Source: Okapia johnstoni
Lineage: Eukaryota; Chordata; Mammalia; Artiodactyla; Giraffidae
DNA: 64,000 nucleotides
Direction: 5' to 3'
Assembly: GCA_024291935.2 (NCBI GenBank)
Contig: CM044315.1
Location: 74,382,385 to 74,446,384, forward strand
Below, one piece after another: positions 34,702 to 45,880 of the stretch. The position numbers and the translations under genes are program-made. The stretch's first letter is position 1; each line of letters opens with the position of its first letter. The notes beneath the pieces are model-generated. The model was not told where the DNA came from. It made no database searches and saw nothing but the letters and a program-made list of their open reading frames with translations.

Positions 34702-35805
34702 GGCGAGCGGCCCCGAGCCTGTCGGCCGCCAAACAGGGACCCCAGCCTGGTCCCCGCGGGCCGCCGGCCAGTCCTCGCCTGCTGCGCTCTCTGCGCCCCG
34801 GCTGGGGTCCTCTCGCTCCATGGTGGTTTTCAGTTTTGTTTTGGACAGTGGGTGGGGAGAGCCGAGCAGAAAGGAGCAGCTTCGGGTGCAGATGTTCTCG
34901 GAGGGGATGCGCCACCCAGATCCTCGACCCCGACCCCCTCATCAAGGCTCCCCAGCCTTTCAAAAGGCCAGGAATTCTTGAGAAGTCAGAGGCTGCAGCC
35001 TCCGCGCCATCTCCTGCTTCTCCTGTCTCTATGCTCGTCCCACCTGCCCGCGCTCGTAAATGGATGGCAGGATAGTCTGTCTTCTGTGTCTCCCTTTCCT
35101 TGAAAAAGTTTAAATATTCTCTCTAACAAATATAAATTTAGGATGTATAAATCTCTTGGCACTGAGTCGAGTCTTTGGGACACACATATATATATCGATA
35201 TCAATTGTAAAAAAAAAAAAAGGATAAGTTCTAAGGTGCACTTTCCTCGTTGCGGTATTTGTCGCTCTCTTTGTTGCTTATGCCGATAAGCATGGGTTTC
35301 CTTGGTGCAGTGTGAGTTTTTATATATGTATAAATCTATATATAAACTATACATATATATACAAGCCAGTGTATAATGTTATAAAATGGAATTCTAAGTT
35401 ATTAATTGTAATCTGTAGGTGACCTCGGTATTAACGTGAAAAATATTCAAAAGCAAGCAAAAAAAAAAAAAGGACAAAACGGAAAAAATTAGACTATGCG
35501 CGCTTTGTACTTATCAGGTTTTATAGATGAAATATATTGTAAACTTGAGACGAATCCTGCCCACCCGCCCCTCTTGCCTGCGGCCGGTCTCTCCCTAAGG
35601 AGCGGTCAAGGTGCGCACGAAAGCAGGAACGGAGTGACGTGTGACTGAGCCAGAGCCGCCCGCTGGAGCCCATCCCCGCCTCCCCGGACTCGCCAAACAC
35701 CTCGGCCGAAAGGCCGGCAGCGGGACACGCTGCTGCAGAGAATGGCTCACTTTGTGCTTTCCTTTGCATAGACATGAGCTAGAAATAAATGTTATTTTTT
35801 AAGAA
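34702..35805 (+). other. DMRTA2: DMRTA2 3' UTR
   Basis: About 1.1 kb from the stop to just beyond AATAAA. The first 400 nt are GC-rich. From about 35100 to 35560 it becomes very AT-rich, with tatata tracts (35315-35360) and two A runs (about 35209-35221 and 35460-35471). The 3' end is estimated from the poly(A) signal. Confidence 0.75.
35784..35789 (+). terminator. DMRTA2: Poly(A) signal AATAAA of DMRTA2
   Basis: The first canonical AATAAA after the DMRTA2 stop, in 'agaaataaatgtta'. It sits where the AT-rich 3' UTR gives way to CpG-rich flank. Confidence 0.8.
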
Positions 35806-36504
35806 AACAACACCGAATCCCGTCCCGCTTCTCGGGCGACCGGGTTGAAAAATCTTAATTTCTCGCGGGAGCCGCGGTGCCCGGGAGAAGCTTGGCCGAG
35901 GTCTGGCGGGTGCTACGACCTTCGGGGGTGCTGGACGAGGAGACTTCCAGCCTTGCCTGGGAGAGGCGTGCGCTCGGCCCTCCGGGAGGAGTGGCGCCCG
36001 CTGCTCGCGTGGGACCTGGTGTCCCTCCACCTCCCGCTTGGGCGGGCGGCGGGGTCGCCTGGCCAGTGCTCTCTGTCCCTGGAATCCTGCGAGGTTGGCG
36101 GCCCGGCTCCTGTTCTCCTCTGGGCACAGATCTGGGCGCCCACCGCGCGCCCAGAGAGACTGGGGCGGGAAGGCTAAGACCGTGTTCCCACAGAGGCCAG
36201 AGGCCTGGGAGTTATTTTGGGGTGGCGGGGTGGAAGAGTGCTGCCTTCCCCCAGGCAGTGTAATCTGAGTGGCAGTGAGGACGAGCTTTGCAGCCCGACC
36301 TCAGTCCTCACTCCGCACCCCTTTTTCCTTCCCTGCTTTAGCGGAGCGGAGGAAATTAGCGGCTCCGGGGCCGACCCCCTCCTCCGGCCTCCCGCGTCCC
36401 TCCAGCTCCCAGCTGGGTGAATCCCCCTCTCCGAGAAGCCGGGCGCGCCCCCTCCCCTAGGCTGGGCCGGCGACTTCCCAAGGTAAACTTCTGGGGCCGA
36501 CTCG
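35806..36504. other. CpG-rich downstream flank of DMRTA2
   Basis: High CpG density without repeats. Multiple overlapping open frames on both strands (35855-36263) reflect the lack of stop codons in GC-rich DNA; none resembles a known protein. Confidence 0.5.
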
Positions 36505-36640
36505 AGTTCCGCCAGGCGGTGAAACTTAATAGCAGGACAAGAAAACGGTTTAATAAAGAAGGGCTTTAATAGGGAACTAATTTGATTGAGTTGCCTAATT
36601 CCACTTTAATTGGAAAGGGGTTTGGCTGTTTGGTTATAAA
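36505..36640. promoter_or_regulatory. Candidate conserved element downstream of DMRTA2
   Basis: A 135-bp AT-rich island between CpG-rich and GA-rich DNA. It holds repeated homeodomain-like cores (tttaataaag, ctttaat, ctaatttg), TGATTGAG (36583-36590, PBX/MEIS-like), CCTAATTCC and TTTAATTG (36605-36612). No repeat is recognised. Function is inferred from composition only. Confidence 0.4.
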
Positions 36641-36784
36641 GTGGGAGGGTGAGGGAGAGCGGGAAGTGGGGGGCGGTGAGAAGGAGCGAGAGAAGAAAGA
36701 TGGGGCAAGAGAGAGATGGCGCGAGACAGGCAATGAAGATGAGGAAGGAAAGGAGAGAGAGGGGGGAAAGGGAAGAGGAACGAG
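36641..36784 (+). repeat. GA-rich (purine) low-complexity tract
   Basis: About 145 bp almost entirely of G and A on the + strand, with short (ga)n and G runs. Purine mirror-type tracts can form triplex structures. Confidence 0.8.
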
Positions 36785-38625
36785 TTACCCAGGAAGTAGA
36801 GAGGAAGGTGGGAGAAAGTGAGCGGGGCTGCTAGAAGCGTGAACTTGCTTGTGCTTCAAGGCTACGCTCTCCTGCCTCCCACTCCAGGTTTTCGGAAGCC
36901 TCCCGTTCTCTCATTCCGGGCTCCAGCCACCCCCTCCTCAGCATCTGCCCTTATCCCCACTCGAGATGAACTTAAGATCGGCCTTGATCATCTGGTTTCA
37001 GGAGGGATCTATACTGGGTGCTCTGAAGGTCTTGGTTCCTGATGGTCCTCAAGCCCGGCCTAGGGAGGCTGCCTATGGGCCCGTGTTAACTAACCACTCT
37101 CTAAAATTCCTAGAGCTTCATAGATTCCAAGGTCATTATTGTAGTTCATCCTCACAGGCAGATCATCAGGAAACCGAGATCCAGAGTGGTTCAGCGACTT
37201 TCCACCCATCAGGGGACCTTGGATCTCTTTTCCTTGCATTTTCCCACTGGGCCTACTCCTCCTTCTCCCCTCTTGAAGCGGGGTCGGCTGACCGACAGTG
37301 GGGGCTCTGCGGAAATCGCGCTCATGTGTACACACGGGGCCCAGAGAGGAGAAACGACTTGCTCCTAGCGCCCAGAGAGGCCGCGGGGCCTCCGTTAGGT
37401 TCGAGCCGTCATCTTTCATAGAGCTCAGAACGGTTCTCGGGCGGTGGAAATTAGAGGGGGTGTGGTAGTGGGGTTCCAAGGTTCCCCTTCTCGCTGGTCC
37501 GATGGAAACCCAGGGCAGTCAGTCACGGCCTCGGCGCCTGGCGAAGGCCTACATCTTTGGTGCTCCAGACTCCACTGCCCACTGAGCAGTCAGGAAGACT
37601 AAGACAGTGACCCATTCGGGGTCAGACATCTGCGAGGAGCGGAAATCGGGAGCCCAGGAAGCTCAAGCCAGGTTGCTACATTGCACCGGTGGGAGTGGCG
37701 GGGGTGGGTGAGGAGGCACCTCGGGTTCAGGGAGCTTCCTCGGTGGACTGGAGGGGGCTGGGGCCCGAGGTCGCTGGGATCCTCATTGGGGAAGAGCTTG
37801 GGGTACTCGAATTGGGCGGTGCTCTCTCCCCTGATGAAGAGGACAAAGATGGGAGCATAACCTCTTTTCTCCTGGGAGGGAAAGATGGGACAGGAGTTCC
37901 CTTCTTGATCTGTACTGGCTGTTTATTTCCAAACCCTCCCCTAAGCCTGCTGGAGCTGACCCTGGGCTGGACTGCCTTGAGGGAGACACCACTGAAATAG
38001 TAGTCTTTAAAAATTATCTCCCCTTCGAGCCCAACAGCAGCAGCTCCATGCTACTGAGTGTCTGCTGTGTGCCAGAACCTGTACTAAGCGTATTACCTGC
38101 ACAGGACCCTCCTGGGATAGGGCAGGGGAGGAAGAGCCAAGAGCTGGGATCCAGGCTCTGTCCTTGGCCAGGTGTATTCATTCACAGATCACTGAAGTCA
38201 GCAAGTATTTACTCAGTGCTTACTGAATGCCAAACCCAGTGCAAGACAGGTGCCATCCCTGCCCAATAAAAACTGTGTTGGGAGTTAAGTCAGGAGACAG
38301 CTAAGCAGGCAAGGAGGATGTGCTGACCAGTGTCAAGGAGGTCTGCCAGGGAGGTCTACCAATGAAAGGAAAGCTAGGCACGGTGCTTCACCTTAGTTTC
38401 CTTCTCAGTTAAATAGGGCTGTGGTAGCCTATGCCACTTTGAGTGCTGTAAGGATTAAATGAGATACGGTGCAAAAAGCTCTTAGTCAGTACTCACTACT
38501 CAATGTCTACTCACTAGGCTTCTGTTATTGTAATTCTCAGATTCTTTGGTATGGACATTGTTCCAATTCACAGAGGAGGAAATGGCTCAGAGGGATCGAG
38601 TGATTGGGACAAATTCAGCTTATAA
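36785..38625. other. Downstream intergenic sequence with MIR and L2 pieces
   Basis: MIR-like pieces lie near 37110-37230, 37325-37400, 38045-38120 and 38375-38620; an L2-like piece lies near 38170-38290. No coding sequence is recognised. The open frame at 36849-37421 lacks domains and overlaps MIR text. Confidence 0.45.
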
Positions 38626-38639
38626 ATTCTCTAAAGTGT

Positions 38640-39600
38640 CACAAGTTATGGGAGACACTCTGCCCAGGGCAAGGGGCCACAGAGAAAGGTCATCAGGTTG
38701 AAGAGTGTGGGTTCTGGAGATGCTTCTGAGACAGAGGAAGGCTGCAACTGGGTTCCAAGGAGCTTGATGAGGGGCAGCATTGCAATTCATGGAAGGAAAT
38801 TAGTGAAGGAGTGAAGTGTCCCTCTAAAGGAGCAGGTGGAGAGGAAGGAGTTGGGGGCAGGCTGAGATTAGAGGTTAGAGGTTAGGTCATGGAGATCCTT
38901 GAACTCCAGTCTAAGGGGTCTGGCTTTTAGAGTGTGGGTACTGGTAGACGCTGATAGCAGAGGCTGGTGAGATTTGCATTTGTATTGGATAGCCTAGGGC
39001 TTCCCTGGTGGCTCAGACAGTAAAGAATTCACCTGTAATGCAGGAGACCCCGGTTCCATCCCTGCACTGGGAAGATTCAACCTGTGTTGGGAAGATCCTG
39101 GATTAGATAGATTGTTAGCAGGGAGGCTGAACACCTCTGAGGAGGAGCTGTGAGAGATGGCAGCACCAAAAATGACCAGTGGGAGCAGAAACAGGGAGAG
39201 AAGCACTGCTGGGAGCCAGACTCTCCATTGGTGATCCAATGTGGGGAGTTAGCTGGGAGGAGAGCTCATGGCTTATTTGCAGATGTCTGGGCTGGGTGAC
39301 TCATTGAAGGTGATACTCGGAATGTGGGCTCCTGAAACAGAGGCAAGGTTGGAGGGTGAGGAATATTTTTTCAATATTCAAAATACAGACTTGGAAGGAC
39401 TTATAGGGCCTCTAGGAATGGACACCAAAATGGTAGAGTCAACATTTGAGTGGCAGCAGGGCCTTGGGAGGATGAATGGGTCAGCACTACCTGGACACAG
39501 GACTCTCTTAGTAGAGGCCATGGACCAGGGAAGGGTGTCAAGATCCCAGACATTGGAGTTCTGCCTCTCACCATTTTTGTTCATGCTAAGAAGCCTGGTA
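38640..39600 (+). repeat. Old G-rich mammalian interspersed repeat (family not named), interrupted by a Bov-tA head
   Basis: Phrases such as 'gagatccttgaactccagtc', 'gatagcagaggctggtgaga' and 'aggctgaacacctctgagga' fit a G-rich, ancient mammalian interspersed repeat I recognise by style but cannot name. The stretch at 60100-60900 appears to be the same family. Confidence 0.4.
38998..39087 (+). repeat. Bov-tA SINE head fragment
   Basis: 'ggcttccctggtggctcaga', 'aatgcaggagaccccggttc' and 'gggaagattcaa' mark the tRNA-derived head; the BovA tail is missing. Confidence 0.9.
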
Positions 39601-39968
39601 TATTAAAATTATTCTCTTAAAACTTTGCACCCTTTAAAGGTCATTGTCCTGGGGCAGGACCCTGGGCAGTCAGTCCTGGATCTATTGTGACACAATGGAG
39701 CTTAAAACTTAAACTTTGAGACTCCTCACCTGTACACGTTCTTTCCAAGGTCTTGTATTTGGTGCACATAGTCAAGTGGCTTATTTGTCTTAAAGTTTCA
39801 GGCTCCATTAAAAATTGCATCTGCTACTGCACAACATTGGTCACACCTTCTGGTTTCCTGTTTCTGTTAATTATTGCTGCATAGCAAATACCCCCAAATG
39901 TAGTGACTTAAAACAATAATCATTTTATTACCTCACAATTTTGTGGGTCAGGAATTTGGACAGGGCAT

Positions 39969-40183
39969 GGGCTTCCCTGGTGGCTCAGAGGGTAAAGAAT
40001 CTGCCTGCAAAGTGGGAGACCTGGATTCACTCCCTGGGTTGGGACGATCCCTGGAGGAGGGCATGGCAACCCACTCCAGTATTCTTGCCTGGAGTATCCC
40101 CATGGACAGAAGAGCCTGGTGAGCTACAGTCCATGGTTGGCAAAGAGTCAGACACGACTGAGCGACTAAGCACAGCACAGCAC
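39969..40183 (+). repeat. Bov-tA SINE
   Basis: Full-length pattern from 'gggcttccctggtggctcag' to 'cacgactgagcgactaagca'. Close to consensus, so relatively young. Confidence 0.95.
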
Positions 40184-40249
40184 ATCTCAGTTTGGAGTTC
40201 TTCCGAGGCCTCTAGTAAAAATATGCAGTGTCTTTTATTTTATTTTATT

Positions 40250-40465
40250 GGGCTTCCCTGATGACTCAGCGGGTAGAGAATCCACCTGCAATACAGGAGA
40301 CACCAGAGTCATTAGTTTGATCCCTGGGTCAAGAAGATTCCCTGGAGAAGGAAATGGCAACCTACTCCAGTATTCTTGCCTGGGAAATCCCATGGACAGA
40401 GGAGCCTGACAGGCTACAGTCCAAAGGGTTGCAAAGAGTTAGACATGACTGAGCGACTAAGCACA
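40250..40465 (+). repeat. Bov-tA SINE
   Basis: A second full-length copy in the same orientation, starting after a (tttta)n stretch: 'gggcttccctgatgactcag' to 'catgactgagcgactaagca'. Confidence 0.95.
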
Positions 40466-40760
40466 TGGCTGGGTCATTCTAGAAACTGTCCCATACAGTG
40501 CTGATGGAGATCTCTTAGTGGTATTCAGCTGGTGGATGTGTTGGTCTGGAGGGTAACAGCTTCGTCACATGTCTGGTGCCTTTGCATGGATGGCAGGAAG
40601 TCTGGGCTCAGCTGGACCATTGATTGGAGCACCTACCTGCAGCCCGTTGTTAGAGTGGCCCAGGGTATCAGACCTCTTACATATTGACTCAGGGTTCCAA
40701 AAGCAGGTATTTCAGTGAACAAAGTGAAAGCTGTGTGGCCCTTTACAATCTAGCCTTACA

Positions 40761-41139
40761 GATCAAGGAATGTAACAAGACTCTACTATTGCAAGTGACT
40801 AACACCCAAGTCACACTAACTTAAAAAGAGAAAATTGATGTCTTCCTTGAAAGCAATCCTCAGTTACCAGGGCTTCTGCAGGATATAGGGCCTCTGGAAA
40901 ACCAAGCTTTCTGGACAGTTGAATATCCATTTTAGCCCTACTAGTTTTGTTTTAACATTTTAGGGTAGGAGCTATATAAAATATGCTACTTGCTTTTCCA
41001 TTTTCGTTTCCAAGGGACACTGAAATACTCTAAACTTTCTCTTATTCAAACTCATCTCAGGATATACCACAATTGGACCATGGGGTCTAGTTGCAAAGAG
41101 GGTTCATTGGCTCAGGGACTAAGAGACTCAACATTTCTG
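40761..41139. other. Intergenic sequence, nothing recognised
   Basis: Non-coding, moderately AT-rich. No repeat family or RNA is recognised. Confidence 0.35.
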
Positions 41140-41860
41140 GGATTTTCTGGTGCACTTTTATTTTGAAAACCTTCTATTATGAAAGATATCAAGCATTTAA
41201 GAAAGTTTAGAGAAGAATATGATAAGTCTTTACATATTCATCACAGAACTTAACTAATTACTAACATTTGCCATATTTGTTTGGTCTAAATTTTTCTTTG
41301 AAGTATTTAAAAATAAATTACTGACATTGTAAAGTTCCATTGTGAAATACTTCACTGTGCATTTCTAAAGCATGAGACATTTTCTTACAGAACCAGAGTA
41401 TTGTTAATCCACTATCAATAATAAAAATAATTCCTTTATATTATCTAATACTCAATATGTATTAAGATTTACCCAATTGCCCCCATTGGGGATAGACTTA
41501 TTTGTTTGTCTAAGTGGTAAAGAGTGGCACTAGTGGTAAAGAACCCGCCTGCCAATGCAGAAAATGTAAGAGACATGGATTGGATCCCTGAATCAGGAAG
41601 ATCCCCTGGAGGAAGGCATGGTGACCCACTCTACTATTCTTGCCTGGAGAAACCCCATGGACAGAAGGGCCTGGTGGGCCAAGTCCATAGGGTTGCAAAG
41701 AGTCAGACGTGACTGAGCATGCATGGACATACATATAACATATAACTTATTGATTGTTTGGACCAGGATTTGGTCATCTATAGCAGATCCTATCAGAGTC
41801 CCATTTATATCCCTAGGGCCGTTTAGTTCACTTATTTCCAGCTTCCAGAAACAGTTTTTC
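41140..41860 (-). repeat. Old L1 3' UTR-like sequence split by a Bov-tA
   Basis: AT-rich text such as 'aagtttagagaagaatatga' and 'gtaaagttccattgtgaaat' resembles old L1M 3' UTRs in antisense. The sequence resumes after the SINE with 'accaggatttggtcatctat'. Confidence 0.5.
41526..41725 (+). repeat. Bov-tA SINE (5' truncated)
   Basis: Begins inside the head (gtggcactagtggtaaagaa) and runs to 'gacgtgactgagcatgca'. Confidence 0.92.
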
Positions 41861-42179
41861 TATGTGTAAGGGCTTTAAGTTCAAAATCGCAGAAGCAAGT
41901 GGCACACCAGAGTTGGGGTAGTGAGAGCCTTTTGTCCAGAGTAGGCAGTGAGTGGGTACATGATTTGTAGAGAGTTTAAAACGATAATAATACTGACAGG
42001 TTGGTCAGCTTTTTAAATTATCACCAGAGCCCAGAAATTCTGAAAAATGTCAGAAATAAAATATTACTTACCTCAAAAAAATTGTTGGTGGTCAAAGTCC
42101 TAAACAAACCTTGCAGTGACTGTGTGTGTATACAGATAGACAGACACATGTATATAATACATTCATATATTTCTTTTAT
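41861..42179. other. Intergenic AT-rich sequence
   Basis: No gene or clear repeat is recognised. Confidence 0.35.
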
Positions 42180-42912
42180 TATTTAAAATTTTTTATTTTT
42201 ATTATTTTTTTATATTTGACTGTTCTGTGGTACATTGCTAAGTGGTGGAATGCACAAATAGATTTGCATAACCGCCATCACAATCAGGATTCAGAACATC
42301 TCCATCACCCCAGAAAACTGCCCATGCTGCTCCTTCATGATCAAAACTTTTCCTCAACCTCTAGCCCTTGGCACCCACTGTTCTCTGCTTTACAGTTCCT
42401 TCTTTTCCAGAATGTTATACAGGTGGAATCATATGGTATGTGGCCTCTTCAGATTGGCTTCTTTCACTCACCATAATTCCTTTAAGGTTCAACCAAGTTG
42501 TTGCATGTGTCAGCAGTTTATTCATATTTATTGCTGCATAGTATCCAATTAAATGGATGTACCACAGTTTGCTAATCCATTCACTGTTGAAAGACTTTTG
42601 GATTGTTTTCATTTTTGGTGATTATGAATGGATGAATGGAACTGCTATAAACTATGAACAATCTTTTGTGTGATCACAGGTTTTCATTTGCCCAGGGTAA
42701 ATACTTGGAAGCATGCTTGCCAAGTCATATGGTAAGTGTATGTTTAACTTTATATTTTCAGAGGGGTGATACCATTTTGCTTTCTCACCAGCAACATATG
42801 AGAGTTGCTGCATCATCACTCTTGCTTTGTCTGGCTCATGTTTTTAAAGCTTTTCTGATAGTAGTGCAGTGGTATCTTATTGTGGTTTTGATTTGCATTT
42901 CCCTAATGACTA
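42180..42912 (-). repeat. Old L1 ORF2 C-terminal/3' region, antisense
   Basis: The minus strand encodes the typical end of L1 ORF2 (a 'YYAAI' motif within 42415-42612). The + strand shows 'ttgctgcatagtatccaatt' and 'gatttgcatttccctaatga'. It is cut by the Bov-A insertion at 42914. Confidence 0.8.
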
Positions 42913-42913
42913 A

Positions 42914-43046
42914 TGCGGAGAAGGCAATGGCACCCCACTCCAGTATTCTTGCCTGGAGAATCCCAGGGATGGTGGAGCCTGGTGGGCTGCTGTCTCTGGG
43001 GTCGCACAGAGTTGGACACGACTGAAGCGACTTAGCAGCAGTTGTT
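42914..43046 (+). repeat. Bov-A SINE monomer
   Basis: 'gagaaggcaatggcacccca', 'gcctggagaatcccagggat', 'ggtcgcacagagttggacac' and the end 'agcgacttagcagca'. This is a BovA monomer without the tRNA head. Confidence 0.92.
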
Positions 43047-43208
43047 TACAATATTCCCTTATAATCCTTTAGAAGAATTCTCTAAGGCCAGTAGCAGTGC
43101 CCTTCTTTCATTTCAGATTTTAGTTATTTGAGTCTTTTTCCTCAATCCTTAGTCTTTTTTCTTGGCCAGTCTAGCTAAAAGATTGTCAACTCTGTTAGTC
43201 TTCAAAAT
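43047..43208 (-). repeat. L1 ORF2 internal fragment, antisense (host of the twin-primed L1)
   Basis: 'caatattcccttataatcct' and 'cttggccagtctagctaaaa' are standard antisense L1 ORF2 text. The fragment resumes at 45736 after the nested insertion. Confidence 0.7.
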
Positions 43209-45748
43209 AATGTATAATTTTTGTGTATGGTGTTAGAAAGTGTTCTAGTTTCATTCTTTTACAAGTGGTTGACCAGTTTTCCCAGCACCACTTGTTAAAG
43301 AGATTGTCTTTTCTCCATTGTATATTCTTGCCTCCTTTGTCAAAGATAAGGTGTCCATAGGTGCGTGGATTTGTCTCTGGGCTTTCAATTTTGTTCCATT
43401 GATCTATATTTCTGTCTTTGTGCCAGTACCATACTGTTTTGATGACTGTGGCTTTGTAGTAGAGCCTGAAGTGAGGCAGGTTGATTCCTCCAGTTCCATT
43501 CTTCTTTTTCAAGATTGCTTTGGCTATTTGAGGTTTTTTATATTTCCATACAAATTGTGAAATTATTTGTTCTAGTTCTGTGAAAAATATCATTGGTAGC
43601 TTGATAGGGATTGCATTGAATCTATTGATTGCTTTGGGTAGTATACTCATTTTCAATATATTAATTCTTCCAATCCATGAACACGGTATATTTCTCCATC
43701 TATTTGTGTCCTCTTTGATTTCTTTCATCAGTGTTTTATAGTTTTCTATATATAAGTCTTTTGTTTCTTTAGGTAGATATATTCCTAAGTATTTTATTCT
43801 TTTAGTTGCAATGGTGAATGGTATTGTTTCCTTAATTTCTCTTTCTGTTTTCTCGTTGTTAGTGTATAGGAATGCAAGGGATTTCTGTGTGTTAATTTTA
43901 TATCCTGCAACTTTACTATATTCATTGATTAGCGCTAATAATTTTCTGGTAGAATCTTTAGGGTTATCTATGTAGAGGATCATGTCATCTGCAAACAGTG
44001 AGAGTTTTTACTTCTTCTTTTCCTATCTGGATTCCTTTTATTTCTTTTTCTGCTCTGATTGCTGTGGCCAAAACTTCCAAAGCTATGTTGAATTGTAGTG
44101 GTGAGAGTGGGCACCCTTGCCTTGTTCCTGACATTAGGGAAATAAACTCGAAAGGGATTAAAGATCTAAACGTAAGACCAGAAACTATAAATATCCTAGA
44201 GGAAAACATAGGCAAAACACTCTCCGACATAAATCACATCAGGATCCTCTATGACCCACCTCCCAGAATATTGGAAATAAAAGCAAAAATAAACAAATGG
44301 GACCTAATTAAAATTAAAAGCTTTTGCACAACAAAGGAAACTATGAGCAAGGTGAAAATACAGCCTTCAGAACGGGAGAAAATAACAGCAAACAAAGCAA
44401 CAGACAAAGAATTAATCTCAAAAATATACAAGCAACTCCTGCAGCTGAATTCCAGAAAAATAAACGACCCAATCAAAAAATGGGCCAAAGAACTAAACAG
44501 CATTTCTCCAAAGAAGACATACAGATGGCTAACAAACACATGAAAAGATGCTCAACATCACTCATTATCAGAGAAATGCAAATCAAAACCACAATGAGGT
44601 ACCATTTCACGCCCGTCAGAATGGCTGCTATCCAAAAGACTACAAGCAATAAATGCTGGAGAGGGTGTGGAGAAAAGGGAACACTTTTACACTGCTGGTG
44701 GGAATGCAAACTAGTACAGCCACTATGGAGAACAGTGTGGAGATTCCTTAAAAAACTGGGAGGAGAACTGCCATATGACCCAGCAATCCCACTGCTGGGC
44801 ATACACACCGAGGAAACTAGAATTGAAAGAGACACGTGTACCCCAGTGTTCATCGCAGCACTGTTTATAATAGCCAGGACATGGAAGCAACCTTGATGTC
44901 CATCATCAGACTAATGGATAAGGAAGCTGTGGTACATATACACAATGGAATATTACTCAGCCATTAAAAACAATACGTTTGAATCAGTTCTATTGAGATG
45001 GATGAAACTGGAGCCCATTACACAGAGTGAAGTAAGCCAGAAAGCAAAACACCAATACAGTATACTAATGCATATATATGGAATTTGAAAGATAGTAACA
45101 ATAACCCTACATGCAAGACAGAAAAAGAGGCACAAATGCATGCTGCTGCTGCTAAGTCGCTTCAGTCGTGTCCAACTCTGTGCGACCCCATAGACGGCAG
45201 CCCACCAGGCTCCCCCATCCCTGGAATTCTCCAGGCAAGAATACTGGAGTGGGTTGCCATTTCCTTCTCCAGTGCATGAAAGGGAAAAGTGAAAGTGAAG
45301 TTGCTCAGTCGTGTCCAACTCCTAGCGACCCCATGGACTGTAGCCTACCAGGCTCCTCTGTCCTTGGGATTTTCCAGGCAAGAGTACTGGAGTGGGGTGC
45401 CATTGCCTTCTCCGGCACAAATGCATAGAACAGTCTTATGGACTCTTTGGGAGAAGGTGAGGGTGGGACGATCTGAGAGAATAGCATTGAAACATGTATA
45501 TTATGATAAGTCAAACGGCATTCCAGGTTCGATGCATGAGATAAATGCTCAGGGCTGGGTCAATGGCATTGACCCAGAGGGATGGGATGGGGAGGGAGGT
45601 GAGAGGGGGGTTCAGGGTGGGGAACACATGTAAACCCATGGCTGATTCATGTCAATGTATGGCAAAAACCACTACAATATTGTAAAGTAATTAGCCCCCA
45701 ACTAAAATAAATAAATTAATTAAAAAAAAGAAAAAAATGTATAATTTT
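43209..45748 (+). mobile_element. Ruminant L1 insertion with 5' inversion (twin priming), flanked by target duplications
   Basis: Left block (about 43222-44130) is antisense: its minus strand encodes part of L1 ORF2 from the RQGCPLSP region, through a degraded reverse-transcriptase core, to LTPYTKI. Right block (about 44139-45735) is sense: it resumes with [13 protein letters not shown], the next residues of ORF2, then the C-terminus, a bovine-type L1 3' UTR and an A-rich end. The flanks carry the same 13 bp, aatgtataatttt (43209-43221 and 45736-45748). ORF2 has several frame breaks (for example near 43984). A Bov-A dimer is nested at 45141-45414. Confidence 0.93.
45141..45414 (-). repeat. 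Bov-A2 dimer SINE nested in L1, with target duplication
   Basis: Two BovA monomers in tandem on the minus strand, each with 'ccaggcaagaatactgg' or its variant, linked by 'gaaagggaaaagtgaaagtg'. The flanks are identical: gcacaaatgca at 45130-45140 and 45415-45425. Confidence 0.95.
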
Positions 45749-45880
45749 ATTTTGTATGTTGTTTTTTTATGTTCTGTTTCATTAATTTCCACTCTAATCT
45801 TTATTATTTCCTTTCTCTACTTGCCTTGGGTTTGGCTTGTTCTTTTTATTATTGAATGTGAATGTTTGTTTTTATATGTT

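Larger units (their letters stand above)
39830..40760 (+). repeat. Old interspersed repeat split by two Bov-tA insertions
   Basis: The start 'aattattgctgcatagcaaa' with 'taaaacaataatcattttat' is a familiar old mammalian element. It continues after the two SINEs with 'ctggtgcctttgcatggatg' like text. The family is not named with confidence. Confidence 0.45.

Noticed and set aside
33693..34821. Long minus-strand open frames over DMRTA2 exon 3
   Set aside because: Third-position G/C bias removes stops on the opposite strand; no domain or start context.
43195..44230. Minus-strand frames with reverse-transcriptase similarity
   Set aside because: Not a gene: they are the inverted block of a truncated L1, with a frame break near 43984.
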